This document shows positions 13,444 through 20,845 of a stretch of 26,691 nucleotides of DNA, piece by piece (the first letter of the stretch is position 1; each line of letters starts with the position of its first letter). The stretch comes from a virus. The translations under genes and the position numbers were made by a program. The stretch lies in the IMG/VR virus record IMGVR_UViG_3300025012_000263, positions 1 through 26,691 of that record, one strand, 5' to 3'. The notes under the pieces are model-generated. The model worked only from the letters and a program-made list of their open reading frames with translations, was not told the DNA's origin and ran no database searches.

Positions 13444-14118
13444 TTATTTATGACTATTTTTAATATGTTTCTTTAATTTACTCTCTATTCTACAAATAAC
13501 AGAACAAAAAGGACATTTGTATTTATTTTGCCCCTTAATTTTAAAGTTTTTTTCTATTTCTATATTTTTAATATCTTGTATGCTTTTTAGAATTAAAAAC
13601 AAAGCATCGGAGCATTGTTCGTTTTTATATCTAAGTATCTTTATATTAAATACTCTTTTTAAATGATCTTCTCTTTCCACATCTTTTGCTTGTTGTTCCT
13701 CCCCTTCATGGTATTTACCATCAATTTCAATTATTAAATTTTTCTTGGGGAAGAAAAAATCCACTATATAAAAGAAATTTTTTTCACTAAAGAAAAACCC
13801 ATGTTGAAAAATGAAAGAATCTTTCCCAAAAAACAAAGAAAATTTATCTTTTAAGAAACATTCCGAAGGTGTTGCTCTAATTCTAAGTTCATTTTCTCTA
13901 CTTTTCATTAAATAATAATTTTTTGTTTTCTTTACAAAAGGGGTATTTTTTAATACTTTCCTTTTTTTAGTTTTCTTCTTTACTCCAAGTCCCCAATCCC
14001 CTTTTTCTACTATATTTTTTACTTTTTTCTCATGATTTGATTTAAAGTGGTCTTCAGCCTCTTTCCATTTTGTAGTTGTGAATTTGCAAAAACGACATTT
14101 GAAAAGTTCTTTACTCAT
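13444..14118 (-). CDS. Zinc-finger / PD-(D/E)XK (DUF559/Vsr-like) nuclease
   Basis: 224 aa. A C2H2 finger opens the protein (C8, C11, H24, H29) and another closes it (C202, C205, H218, H223), both with spacing C-x2-C-x12-H-x4-H. The centre (residues ~75-175) is a DUF559/Vsr-like nuclease: E86 (TPSE), IVDFFFP with D120, the IIEIDGKYH core (E131, D133, H137), D146 and a closing KILRYKNEQ. Vsr-like folds include mismatch nickases and the EDxHD homing nucleases. With two DNA-binding fingers, a site-specific homing or defence nuclease is likely. The start overlaps the preceding gene as ATGA. The linker at 45-65 is strongly basic. Confidence 0.8.
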   Translation of the reverse strand: MSKELFKCRFCKFTTTKWKEAEDHFKSNHEKKVKNIVEKGDWGLGVKKKTKKRKVLKNTPFVKKTKNYYLMKSRENELRIRATPSECFLKDKFSLFFGKDSFIFQHGFFFSEKNFFYIVDFFFPKKNLIIEIDGKYHEGEEQQAKDVEREDHLKRVFNIKILRYKNEQCSDALFLILKSIQDIKNIEIEKNFKIKGQNKYKCPFCSVICRIESKLKKHIKNSHK

Positions 14119-14417
14119 TTCTTCTTATTCTTTTGTAACCACTCTCTCCAATAAGCAATTGTTCTTGTTGGTCTAATTACTTGACCATTCTCTTCCAAAT
14201 GCTTTACTTCTTCATTTGTTAAAAGAGGAATATCACGTAAAGCTTCTACATATTTACATTTATCACATCTATAAAATGTATGCAGATGTGGCTTTGGTAG
14301 GTCTTCTAAGACATCCATAGGAATATCTGCAATATCTATGCCAGATTTTAAAATATCAATATGTGGATAGATACTTATCTCTTCTATTTCTTTATTACAT
14401 TTTTTACAATGTGTCAT
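14115..14417 (-). CDS. Small zinc-ribbon protein, 100 aa
   Basis: 100 aa. Two Cys pairs (CKKC at 4-7 and CDKC near 51-54) make a zinc ribbon split by a 43-residue segment. The rest is mixed charged (VIRPTRTIAYWREWLQKNKKK at the end, given here in part). The ribosome site is AGGAAATGT. It overlaps the zinc-finger nuclease gene by 4 nt, so both are probably made together. The function is not recognised. A DNA- or RNA-binding helper is possible. Confidence 0.65.
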   Translation of the reverse strand: MTHCKKCNKEIEEISIYPHIDILKSGIDIADIPMDVLEDLPKPHLHTFYRCDKCKYVEALRDIPLLTNEEVKHLEENGQVIRPTRTIAYWREWLQKNKKK

Positions 14418-14480
14418 ACATTTCCTATTTTGGAGTTACTTTTATAGTCTAACACGAAATTCTTAAAAAAATAAGCATTA

Positions 14481-14552
14481 TTCTTGGGACAGAAATCGAA
14501 TCTGTATTTTTGTGGTCAAAGCACAATATCCTTCCATTTAGATGACCCAAGA
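14481..14552 (-). tRNA. tRNA-Gln (anticodon UUG)
   Basis: A 72-nt cloverleaf on the minus strand. The acceptor stem TCTTGGG/CCCAAGA (7 bp) is perfect with discriminator A. The D stem ATCT/GGAT has GG in the loop, the anticodon stem TTGTG/CACAA encloses loop CTTTGAC (anticodon TTG), the variable loop is AAAT, and the T stem ACAGA/TCTGT encloses loop TTCGATT. The 3' CCA is not encoded. Position 9 is C, which is unusual. It reads CAA, the favoured Gln codon in this AT-rich genome, and lies 42 nt from a good minus-strand promoter. Confidence 0.92.
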
Positions 14553-14593
14553 GTAAATAGTGTTTATTTTTTATATACTTTTATGTTATATTC

Positions 14594-14622
14594 AATATAC
14601 TATGAATGCAGATAAAAGTCAA
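14594..14622 (-). promoter_or_regulatory. Promoter of tRNA-Gln and the leftward genes
   Basis: Minus strand: TTGACT (14617-14622), a 17-nt spacer, TATATT (14594-14599). Each hexamer matches consensus at 5/6. The start would be about 35 nt before the tRNA. It is divergent from, and only 4 nt away from, the plus-strand promoter at 14626, so the two may compete. Confidence 0.65.
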
Positions 14623-14625
14623 TGC

Positions 14626-14653
14626 TTTACTTATACAGAAAGTATGTTATAAT
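14626..14653 (+). promoter_or_regulatory. Extended -10 promoter of HNH/terminase genes, leaderless geometry
   Basis: TTTACT (14626-14631), a 16-nt spacer, TGT then TATAAT (14648-14653). The ATG at 14660 begins after exactly 6 nt, at the expected +1. It has the same hexamers, spacer and distance as the promoter at 2687-2714. No Shine-Dalgarno is present. Confidence 0.72.
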
Positions 14654-14659
14654 TATAAT

Positions 14660-15445
14660 ATGGAACTGATTAGAAGATTAGGAACAAGAGTGAATAAAAA
14701 TGGGTATATCACAAGTTATGCTGAATTTTATTGTTGCTTTTGTAAACAAATAGTGGAAAGACCCTTATCTTACAAAGATTGTAAATCTTGTGGATGTGAA
14801 AAAGGTAAATTAATCTCAGAATCAAATAAAAAAAGAGAATATTCTGAAGAAACCAAGCAAAAAATATCAAAAAGTAATAAAGGAAAAAGTAAGAATAAAG
14901 GAAGAATACTCACAAACGAATGGAGACAAAAAATATCGGAATCTAAAAAAGGACAAAAACCTTGGAATAAGGGGAGAAGGAATGTTTATTCTGAAGATAC
15001 TATTCAAAAAATGAGTAATTCTCATAAAGGCAAAAAATTAGAAAAAGACCATAAACAAAAAATATCAGAAAAAACAAAGGGGATAAACAATCCTTTTTAT
15101 GGTAAAAAACACACAGAGGAAACTATACAAAAATTAAAAAGTTTTGTTGGTGAATTATCAAGCAATTGGCAAAATGGAAAATCTTTTGAAGAATATGGCA
15201 TAGAGTTCACTAAAGATTTGAAAAACTCTATATTGAAAAGAGATAATTATACATGCCAAAATCCTGATTGTAACTGTAAATCTGGGAGATTGGATGTACA
15301 TCATATTGATTATAACAAAAAAAATAATAATCCAAATAATTTAATAATTCTTTGTGTTAATTGTCATTCCAAGACAAATGGCAAAAATAAAAGGGTTTAT
15401 TTCACAACTTTTTACCAACAAATAATGATAATAAAATTATGTTAA
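14660..15445 (+). CDS. HNH homing endonuclease with N-terminal Zn ribbon and NUMOD3 repeats
   Basis: 261 aa from the ATG at 14660. A longer frame from 14606 would start upstream of the promoter's start point and adds residues not found in relatives, so it was not used. Residues 1-50 are a Zn-ribbon module (CCFC, SCGC), residues ~55-165 several NUMOD3-like basic repeats (NKGKSKNKGR, GQKPWNKGRRN, FYGKKHTEETIQKL), and the end an HNH domain (C..C, VHHIDYNKKNN, LCVNCHSKTN). The C-terminal half is close to the nuclease at 1943-2680, from GEL..NW..GKSFEEYGIEF onward. It ends overlapping the terminase start as ATGTTAA. It is a mobile gene inserted directly ahead of the terminase. Confidence 0.9.
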   Translation: MELIRRLGTRVNKNGYITSYAEFYCCFCKQIVERPLSYKDCKSCGCEKGKLISESNKKREYSEETKQKISKSNKGKSKNKGRILTNEWRQKISESKKGQKPWNKGRRNVYSEDTIQKMSNSHKGKKLEKDHKQKISEKTKGINNPFYGKKHTEETIQKLKSFVGELSSNWQNGKSFEEYGIEFTKDLKNSILKRDNYTCQNPDCNCKSGRLDVHHIDYNKKNNNPNNLIILCVNCHSKTNGKNKRVYFTTFYQQIMIIKLC

Positions 15446-17019
15446 TAAAAAAACAAAAAATTCTGCCACCAGAGTTAACTGAGACAAATCTAAAAAGGTA
15501 TATAGCTAATAGGATGCTTTTCAGAAAAGAACAATTTGTATTAGAACCTTCTATAGATTATCCACAAGGGGGTCTTTTTGGTGATCTTTGCCAACAATGG
15601 CAGATTGATTACATTTATGCTCCTTTAGATTTAAGAGATGAAAATGGTTGGCCCATTTACAAATTATTATATATGCAACTTCCTAAAAAAAGTGGGAAGA
15701 CGGCACTTTTAGCTGGTGAAGTCATTGTTCAATTACTATTAAGCCCCAGACCTACGGAGGAGAACTATATATTAGCAGGAGATCGTGAACAAGCAAGTTA
15801 TGTTTTAAAAAAGGTGAAGGACTTTATTGAACGTAATCCAAATTTCATAGATATTTTTACAATTTATAAAAATGAAGTAATCGTGAATTCCACAAATGCA
15901 AGAGTTCAAGTCATGTCTTCGGATGCTAAAACAAAGCAGGGACGCAACCCAGATTTTTTTATTTTTGATGAGCTATATAATCAGCCAGATAGAGATCTCT
16001 GGGATACGATGTTCCTTGGAATGGCTGCTAAACCTCATGCACAGGGGATAGCTATCACTAATGCTGGTTATGATCGTACCTCAATTTGTTTTGAGGTTAG
16101 GGAGCTTTGTAGGAATGGGGAATTTAATAACTTTTATTATTTTGAACCAACTGGGGTTTTGCTTGAATCTTTAAAAATGCCTTGGATAACCCCCCAATGG
16201 TTAGAGATAGAACGTAAATCCATGCCCCCCAAGGTATTTAACAGATTTCGTAAAAACCTCTGGGTAGATGAGGGGGTCAACCCATTTATGCCTGATGAAG
16301 GTTGGGAATGCTTCAAACCACAGCTTTTAGAAAAATCAATATGTTATAAAGGCCCCCACTATGTAGGAATAGACCTTGGATTAAAAAAGGATGCTGCTTC
16401 TTTGACAGTTCTTCATAGAGCTGGTAAAAAATTAGAAGTGGACATGTTTAGGAGATGGTTGGGTAGTTCAGAAAATCCTGTACAAATTAGTGATATTGAA
16501 AATGAATTGATAATGATATTAAGAAATTTTAATGATTGTGTATTAGTTTGTGATCCTTGGCAATTAATGGGGACTATTCAAAGATTTAGAAGTGTTGGAA
16601 TAGAAGTTATTGAATTTTATTTAACAACAGAAAATATTGGTAAATTGAGTCGTAATTTATTTTATTTATTCAAGAATCAATCAATAGATATGCCAAAATA
16701 TTCTAAACTTGAAGATGAACTAAAAGGATTACAAGTAATTGAGAAAAGTTATGGATGGAGGATTGACCATAGTGAGGATACAAGTAGTGATATTACAATG
16801 GGGTTAGGCATGGCATCAGTTGTGGCAATGGAAAGGGGTATTGATACTTATAGTGGTAAGGACTTAGCAGATTTGGGATTTTTGGATCAGAAATCTATTT
16901 TTAAATCAGGTGAAAAAAGGGATTTTATGGATAAAATTGAAGTAATAGATAATAAAGTTGATGTGGATAAAACAAGTAGCAGTCCTAAAGTATATTCGTT
17001 TAGCAAGAGACAATTCTAA
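15439..17019 (+). CDS. terL: Terminase large subunit
   Basis: 526 aa. The ATPase half shows a Walker A variant LPKKSGKT (81-88), Walker B FFIFDE (173-178) and the coupling motif ITNAG (206-210). The RNase-H-like nuclease half shows VGIDLGLKKDAASL (D312), VLVCDPWQL (D372) and SSDITMGLGMA (D451). It translocates DNA into the prohead through the portal and cuts concatemers. The start overlaps the HNH stop by 7 nt and no ribosome site is visible, so translation probably depends on the HNH gene or on leader-free reinitiation. It is on the opposite strand to the portal and capsid genes, and it precedes the possible small subunit instead of following it. Confidence 0.95.
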   Translation: MLIKKQKILPPELTETNLKRYIANRMLFRKEQFVLEPSIDYPQGGLFGDLCQQWQIDYIYAPLDLRDENGWPIYKLLYMQLPKKSGKTALLAGEVIVQLLLSPRPTEENYILAGDREQASYVLKKVKDFIERNPNFIDIFTIYKNEVIVNSTNARVQVMSSDAKTKQGRNPDFFIFDELYNQPDRDLWDTMFLGMAAKPHAQGIAITNAGYDRTSICFEVRELCRNGEFNNFYYFEPTGVLLESLKMPWITPQWLEIERKSMPPKVFNRFRKNLWVDEGVNPFMPDEGWECFKPQLLEKSICYKGPHYVGIDLGLKKDAASLTVLHRAGKKLEVDMFRRWLGSSENPVQISDIENELIMILRNFNDCVLVCDPWQLMGTIQRFRSVGIEVIEFYLTTENIGKLSRNLFYLFKNQSIDMPKYSKLEDELKGLQVIEKSYGWRIDHSEDTSSDITMGLGMASVVAMERGIDTYSGKDLADLGFLDQKSIFKSGEKRDFMDKIEVIDNKVDVDKTSSSPKVYSFSKRQF

Positions 17020-17020
17020 A

Positions 17021-17416
17021 ATGGGAAGGATAGGAGTTTCTTGGCTTTTAAAAACTAAAGACCAAAAAATAGAAGATATAAGGGCGTACTTTATATGTCC
17101 AAAAATAGTAGTAATAGAGAATCTCCTGCAATTAACAAAAAACCATATAGAAAGGTGCAAGGCTAAAATTGGAGAATTGCAAGAAATCAGAAACTTGGAA
17201 GAAACTGTGGTTACAAAAACAAAGATTGAAGAAATTAAGGAAAAAATTAAAGAAATACAGAGCAAAATTAAGAGTGTTAAAGCAAAAAGAAGATATAAAG
17301 GTAAGAAACTTAAAAGACTTTTGGAAGATGAATGGCAAAAGAAGGAAGCTTACTTGACAGATGATGAAATCCTGTGTTACATTAAGTATGGAAGGAAAAG
17401 TAAAAATGATGGATGA
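17021..17416 (+). CDS. Coiled-coil protein of unknown function (131 aa)
   Basis: 131 aa from the ATG directly after the terminase stop. A frame opening at 16958 would overlap terminase and is less likely. The N-terminus (MGRIGVSWLLKTKDQKIEDIR) looks like a short folded segment. Residues ~30-110 are Lys/Glu-rich heptads with a basic patch (VKAKRRYKGKKLKRLL). No family is recognised. It sits between the large terminase and the possible small terminase, and its end overlaps the next gene by 11 nt, so a role in packaging or DNA binding can be guessed but not shown. Confidence 0.55.
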   Translation: MGRIGVSWLLKTKDQKIEDIRAYFICPKIVVIENLLQLTKNHIERCKAKIGELQEIRNLEETVVTKTKIEEIKEKIKEIQSKIKSVKAKRRYKGKKLKRLLEDEWQKKEAYLTDDEILCYIKYGRKSKNDG

Positions 17417-18089
17417 AGAAGAATTTATTGCACAATATCCTGATGAAATACAAACTGAAATGAGAGAAGAATTGCAGAATATTATTGAGGAAGATGAGAA
17501 GATTGTTGAAGAATCAATAGCAATAGCAACAGAGGACACTGATACTACAGATAAAAATCCTGTAGGAAGACCGATAGGCATCCCAGCTTCTAATGCACAA
17601 AAAGAAGCAGTAAGTAAAGCTGCACGTGAATATCAGAGGAAATTGCGTGAGGGTTTGATTGAAAGACCAGCGTGGGAAACTCACGGAGCCTACAGTTACA
17701 TGAGTGGTGGTAAAGTTCCTAAAAAGAAAAGGTATTTGCTTGAATTTGTTCATAAAGAAAGAGAAAAATGGTTAGAGGAATTAGGTGGGGAAGAAAGTCT
17801 TACATCTATAGAAATCTCAATGCTTGACGAAGCAAGTAGGCTTCTTCTATTTAGTACGATGGTAAATGACTATCTTTTATCTGATGCAGATACAGATGTT
17901 GTATACAAAGGTAGTGATGGTGATATTAAAATGCACACTGGTCTTTCTCGTCATTATTTAAGTTTTACAAAATCTTACATCCAAATTTTAAGAGAACTTC
18001 AAAAAATTGCTACAGCAAAAACCAAGAAAAAGGGTGGTTCAAAGAAGGACAGTGCCAGTATTTTGCAAAAACTTTATAAGGAATCATAA
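17406..18089 (+). CDS. Possible small terminase subunit / DNA-binding packaging protein
   Basis: 227 aa from ATG 17406, chosen because AAGGA lies about 10 nt upstream. A frame from 17361 would reach further into the previous gene. Residues 1-50 are very acidic. A GRPIGIPAS motif near residue 55 is followed by helices (QKEAVSKAAREYQRKL), an aromatic segment, a long helical region (LDEASRLLLFSTMVNDYLL) and a basic tail (KKKGGSKKDS). The last part (HYLSFTKSYIQILRELQKI) recalls the C-terminal helices of P27-like small terminases. The position two genes after TerL supports this, but the match is weak. It may instead be an unknown regulator. Confidence 0.45.
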   Translation: MMDEEEFIAQYPDEIQTEMREELQNIIEEDEKIVEESIAIATEDTDTTDKNPVGRPIGIPASNAQKEAVSKAAREYQRKLREGLIERPAWETHGAYSYMSGGKVPKKKRYLLEFVHKEREKWLEELGGEESLTSIEISMLDEASRLLLFSTMVNDYLLSDADTDVVYKGSDGDIKMHTGLSRHYLSFTKSYIQILRELQKIATAKTKKKGGSKKDSASILQKLYKES

Positions 18090-18090
18090 T

Positions 18091-18678
18091 ATGAAATTGA
18101 TAAGAAAATTAGATATAAGGAAGGATAAAAATGGGTATAAAAGAAGGTGGGGTTTGTTTTGGTGTGCTGATTGCTTACAAGAAGTTGAAAGACAAATGAC
18201 TCAAGGGAAAAAGCAAATATCTTGTGGTTCTGTGCAATGTGTGGGAAAGAAAGGTAATTTTAAACATGGTGAAACTAAGACAAGATTACACCGTATTTGG
18301 ATAAATATGAAACAAAGAGTTTTAAATCCAAATGAACATGCTTATAAAGACTATGGAGGAAGAGGAATAACTATATGCAATGAATGGTTAGAATTTATCC
18401 CGTTCAGGGATTGGGCATTAAATAATGGTTATGCAGAAAATCTACAAATAAATAGAATAAATAATGATGGCAATTATGAACCAAGTAATTGTAATTTTAA
18501 AACTCCAAAGGAAAATTCAAGACATAGGAGAGGACAAAAAATAAAAAATAAGGGAATGGCTAATGAAATTAGAGACTTGCACATTGTAGAAGGTTGGACA
18601 CAAAAACAATTAGCTGAAAAGTTTGATATTTCTGTAGCTACTATTTCTTTAATTATTAATAATAAAATATGGGTTTAA
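18091..18678 (+). CDS. AP2/HNH-like homing-type DNA-binding protein with C-terminal HTH (copy 1)
   Basis: 195 aa from ATG 18091 (AAGGAA 8 nt upstream). An earlier frame from 18007 overlaps the previous gene. Residues 1-55 form the same Zn-ribbon module as the HNH nucleases (CADC, SCGS). Then comes the phage pattern KHGETKTRLHRIW, YKDYGGRGITICNEW, then a DNNGNYEP-like segment and a P.EN.RHRR end, typical of AP2/HNH-related homing proteins. The C-terminus is a helix-turn-helix (TQKQLAEKFDISVATISLI). It likely binds DNA. A nuclease centre is not certain. It is a recent relative of the gene at 20242. Confidence 0.75.
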   Translation: MKLIRKLDIRKDKNGYKRRWGLFWCADCLQEVERQMTQGKKQISCGSVQCVGKKGNFKHGETKTRLHRIWINMKQRVLNPNEHAYKDYGGRGITICNEWLEFIPFRDWALNNGYAENLQINRINNDGNYEPSNCNFKTPKENSRHRRGQKIKNKGMANEIRDLHIVEGWTQKQLAEKFDISVATISLIINNKIWV

Positions 18679-18684
18679 CCAATT

Positions 18685-18969
18685 ATGTTTGATAGAGAAA
18701 ATTTTTCAAATACCATAAAGTTAAAAACGGAGAGGTACAAATTATTAAAAGAAGCTAAACAATTTGAGGAATGTGTCAAAGAACTTGAACAGATAATAAC
18801 TCTTATGAGTGAGGCAATTGCAACAATTTTTGGAAAACCTAAAGTGAATTATTTAAAACCCCAATCAACTCTATTAGAAGGAAGAAAGAATATTACATTA
18901 GTTGATGTTATAGACCCTAATAAAATTATCACAATTGATAAAGAAGGAAATTTAAGGATAAAGAAATAA
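18685..18969 (+). CDS. Unknown 94-aa protein
   Basis: 94 aa, not recognised. The N-terminal 45 residues are a helix rich in Lys/Glu (KLKTERYKLLKEAKQFEEC), followed by a hydrophobic turn (SEAIATIFGKP) and a C-terminal beta-like stretch (TIDKEGNLRIKK). No ribosome site is obvious before the ATG, 6 nt after the previous stop, so translation may be coupled. The gene ends 9 nt before the deoxyribonucleotidase-like gene and probably shares its transcript. Confidence 0.55.
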   Translation: MFDRENFSNTIKLKTERYKLLKEAKQFEECVKELEQIITLMSEAIATIFGKPKVNYLKPQSTLLEGRKNITLVDVIDPNKIITIDKEGNLRIKK

Positions 18970-18978
18970 GAGGTTTTC

Positions 18979-19602
18979 ATGACATTAAATATAGGAATGG
19001 ACATAGATGGGGTGTTGGCTAACTTTCATTATGGTTTTTCTACAATAGCAAATAAGTTATTTGGTTCTCCTATAGTAGAGGATATTAATGAAGTTAAAGC
19101 ATATCGGTGGGAGGATTGGGGATACCCACTTGATAAGAAACAACATAATAAAGTGTGGAGAGAGATAGATACAAATATTAGTTATTTTTGGTTAGATTTA
19201 CAACCATTGGTTGAAAATACTATTTTTGAAAGAATGAAAAAGATGGAAAAAGAAAACTGTAACTTTTTCTTTATTACTTCTCGTAAAAATACAGCAGGGG
19301 AAAGTGCATTATCACAGACAAAAAATTGGATAGAAAGTTGCACAGCTTTAAAGAATTTTTCTGTAATCCCTTCTCATAGAAAAGGTGGTATATTAGATAG
19401 AGCAGAAATAAACTTTTTTATTGATGATTTACCAGAAAATGTGATAGAGGCAAGCATTGAAGCTCCTAATTGTAAGAGCTATCTTTTAGTAAGGCCATAT
19501 AACTCATACTCTGTAGAATTCTTTAAATATTCCCATAAATTTAAAAATATTGGAATAGTATATTCAGTTGAAGAATTCTTGAATATTGTTGAAAACAAAT
19601 GA
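18979..19602 (+). CDS. HAD-family 5'(3')-deoxyribonucleotidase-like protein
   Basis: 207 aa. HAD motif I is intact (GMDIDGVLANF, nucleophile D8 and acid D10), motif II is FFITSRK (near residue 100), a Lys/Arg-containing HRKGG segment follows, and motif IV is FFIDDLPENV. The arrangement fits the NT5C/5'(3')-deoxyribonucleotidase-like family, which removes phosphate from dNMPs. Phages use these to adjust nucleotide pools or to discard a nucleotide that competes with a modified one. The ribosome site is AAGAGG. The gene overlaps the Mom-like gene by 4 nt (ATGA), which suggests the two products are used together. Confidence 0.8.
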   Translation: MTLNIGMDIDGVLANFHYGFSTIANKLFGSPIVEDINEVKAYRWEDWGYPLDKKQHNKVWREIDTNISYFWLDLQPLVENTIFERMKKMEKENCNFFFITSRKNTAGESALSQTKNWIESCTALKNFSVIPSHRKGGILDRAEINFFIDDLPENVIEASIEAPNCKSYLLVRPYNSYSVEFFKYSHKFKNIGIVYSVEEFLNIVENK

Positions 19603-20279
19603 AAAATTATGATGTGGTAATTATAAGTAGAGATATAGCTAAGAATTTAATTATTAAGAATCACTACACCCATGTTTTTAGCTCATGCAGATATTCTTTT
19701 GGATTGGTATTGGATAATAGAATAGTTGGTGTTTGTGTATATGGTTATCCTGTTGGTAGATTAACAACACAGAGCATTTCCCAAAAAATAGAATCCAATA
19801 ATGTATTAGAATTAACACGTCTATGGGTAAATGATAGTGAGGGTAAAAATACTGAGAGTTACTTCATTGGGCAAACATTTAAATGGTTGAGGAAATATGA
19901 TAAAGATATTAAAGTATTAATTTCTTATAGTGACCCTATGCAGAAGCATGTCGGATACATATATCAAGCAACCAATTGGTTATATCAAGGGAATAAAACA
20001 AGGTTGGTGGATGGGTACTATTATATAGTACATGGTGAAACATTACACCCAAGAACCTGTTTTTCAAAATATTCCACCACTAAACCGGATGAATTACTAA
20101 AAATAGACCCTAATTTCAAAAGATTTGAATTGGAGAGAAAGCATCGTTATATTTATATATTGGATAAGAGGGATAAAAAACAAATTTTAAATACTTTGAA
20201 ACATCCAATATTAAAATACCCTAAATTGGAGGAAGATAAAATTGGAATTAATAAAAACATTAGGAACAAAACCCAATAA
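19599..20279 (+). CDS. Mom-like DNA base modification protein
   Basis: 226 aa. It resembles the Mom family (Mu Mom modifies adenine in phage DNA to protect it from restriction) through an IKNHYTHVFSSCRYSFGLVL opening and VGVCVYGYPVGR (residues ~20-54), the ELTRLWVNDSEGKNTESYFI block (~71-90), and VLISYSDPMQKHVGYIYQAT followed by NWLYQG (~107-132). This fold is related to GNAT acyltransferases. Mom uses an unusual chemistry, and its substrate here is unknown. It overlaps the HAD gene upstream and, by 38 nt, the AP2/HNH-like gene downstream. In Mu, mom is tightly regulated because it is toxic. No comparable control site was recognised. Confidence 0.82.
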   Translation: MKNYDVVIISRDIAKNLIIKNHYTHVFSSCRYSFGLVLDNRIVGVCVYGYPVGRLTTQSISQKIESNNVLELTRLWVNDSEGKNTESYFIGQTFKWLRKYDKDIKVLISYSDPMQKHVGYIYQATNWLYQGNKTRLVDGYYYIVHGETLHPRTCFSKYSTTKPDELLKIDPNFKRFELERKHRYIYILDKRDKKQILNTLKHPILKYPKLEEDKIGINKNIRNKTQ

Positions 20280-20826
20280 AAATAATATCCTTATAAGTTG
20301 GGCCTTATTCAAATGTCCTGATTGTTTACAAGAAGTTATAAAACAATTAGGACATGGTAAATCAGCAAAATCTTGTGGTTCTGCAAAATGCAAAAAGAAT
20401 AAAACAAATTATAAACACGGTGGATTTGGGACAAGATTATATAAAATATGGACAGGTATAAAAGATAGGTGTTTAAATTCAAATAGGAATAATTTTCCTA
20501 ATTATGGGGGTAGAGGAATAACTATATGCAATGAATGGTTAGAATTTATCCCTTTCAGGGATTGGGCACTTAGTAATGGGTATGCTGAAGGATTGCAAAT
20601 ACATAGAGAAAATGATGGTAATTATGAACCAGATAGTTGTAGATGGGTAACTCTAAAAGAGAATTGCAGACATAGAAGAGGACAAAAAATAAAGAATATG
20701 GAAATGGCTAATGAAATTAGAGACTTGCATAAGACAGGGAATTATACACAAAGAGAATTGGCTGAAAAATATAGTATCAGTAGACAAGCTATTTCTGATA
20801 TTACTAATAATAGAACTTGGAAATAA
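20242..20826 (+). CDS. AP2/HNH-like homing-type DNA-binding protein with C-terminal HTH (copy 2)
   Basis: 194 aa from a TTG codon at 20242 with a strong GGAGGAA site 7 nt upstream, inside the end of the Mom-like gene. The start is confirmed by alignment with MKLIRKL/MELIRRL starts of relatives. Zn ribbon (CPDC, SCGS), then YKHGGFGTRLYKIW, NYGGRGITICNEW, HRENDGNYEPDSCRW, ENCRHRR and a C-terminal HTH (TQRELAEKYSISRQAISDI). Two DNA blocks match the gene at 18091 closely (56/57 and 57/61 bases), so the pair arose by recent duplication or transfer. Nuclease activity is inferred from the family. Confidence 0.75.
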   Translation: MELIKTLGTKPNKNNILISWALFKCPDCLQEVIKQLGHGKSAKSCGSAKCKKNKTNYKHGGFGTRLYKIWTGIKDRCLNSNRNNFPNYGGRGITICNEWLEFIPFRDWALSNGYAEGLQIHRENDGNYEPDSCRWVTLKENCRHRRGQKIKNMEMANEIRDLHKTGNYTQRELAEKYSISRQAISDITNNRTWK

Positions 20827-20845
20827 TAAGATAAAGGAGTTGAAT

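Noticed and set aside
13251-14118. IscB/TnpB-type RNA-guided nuclease locus
   Set aside because: The neighbouring nuclease has no RuvC domain and no HNH; only the structured DNA suggests it, so it is kept as an unassigned RNA candidate.
14606-14659. Upstream extension of the HNH gene by 18 codons
   Set aside because: It lies over the promoter hexamers and would start before the predicted transcript start; relatives begin at the M-E/K-L-I position.
16906-17581. Minus-strand frames of 119 and 149 aa
   Set aside because: Ser/Phe/Ile-rich shadows of the Lys/Glu-rich coiled-coil and small-terminase-like genes.
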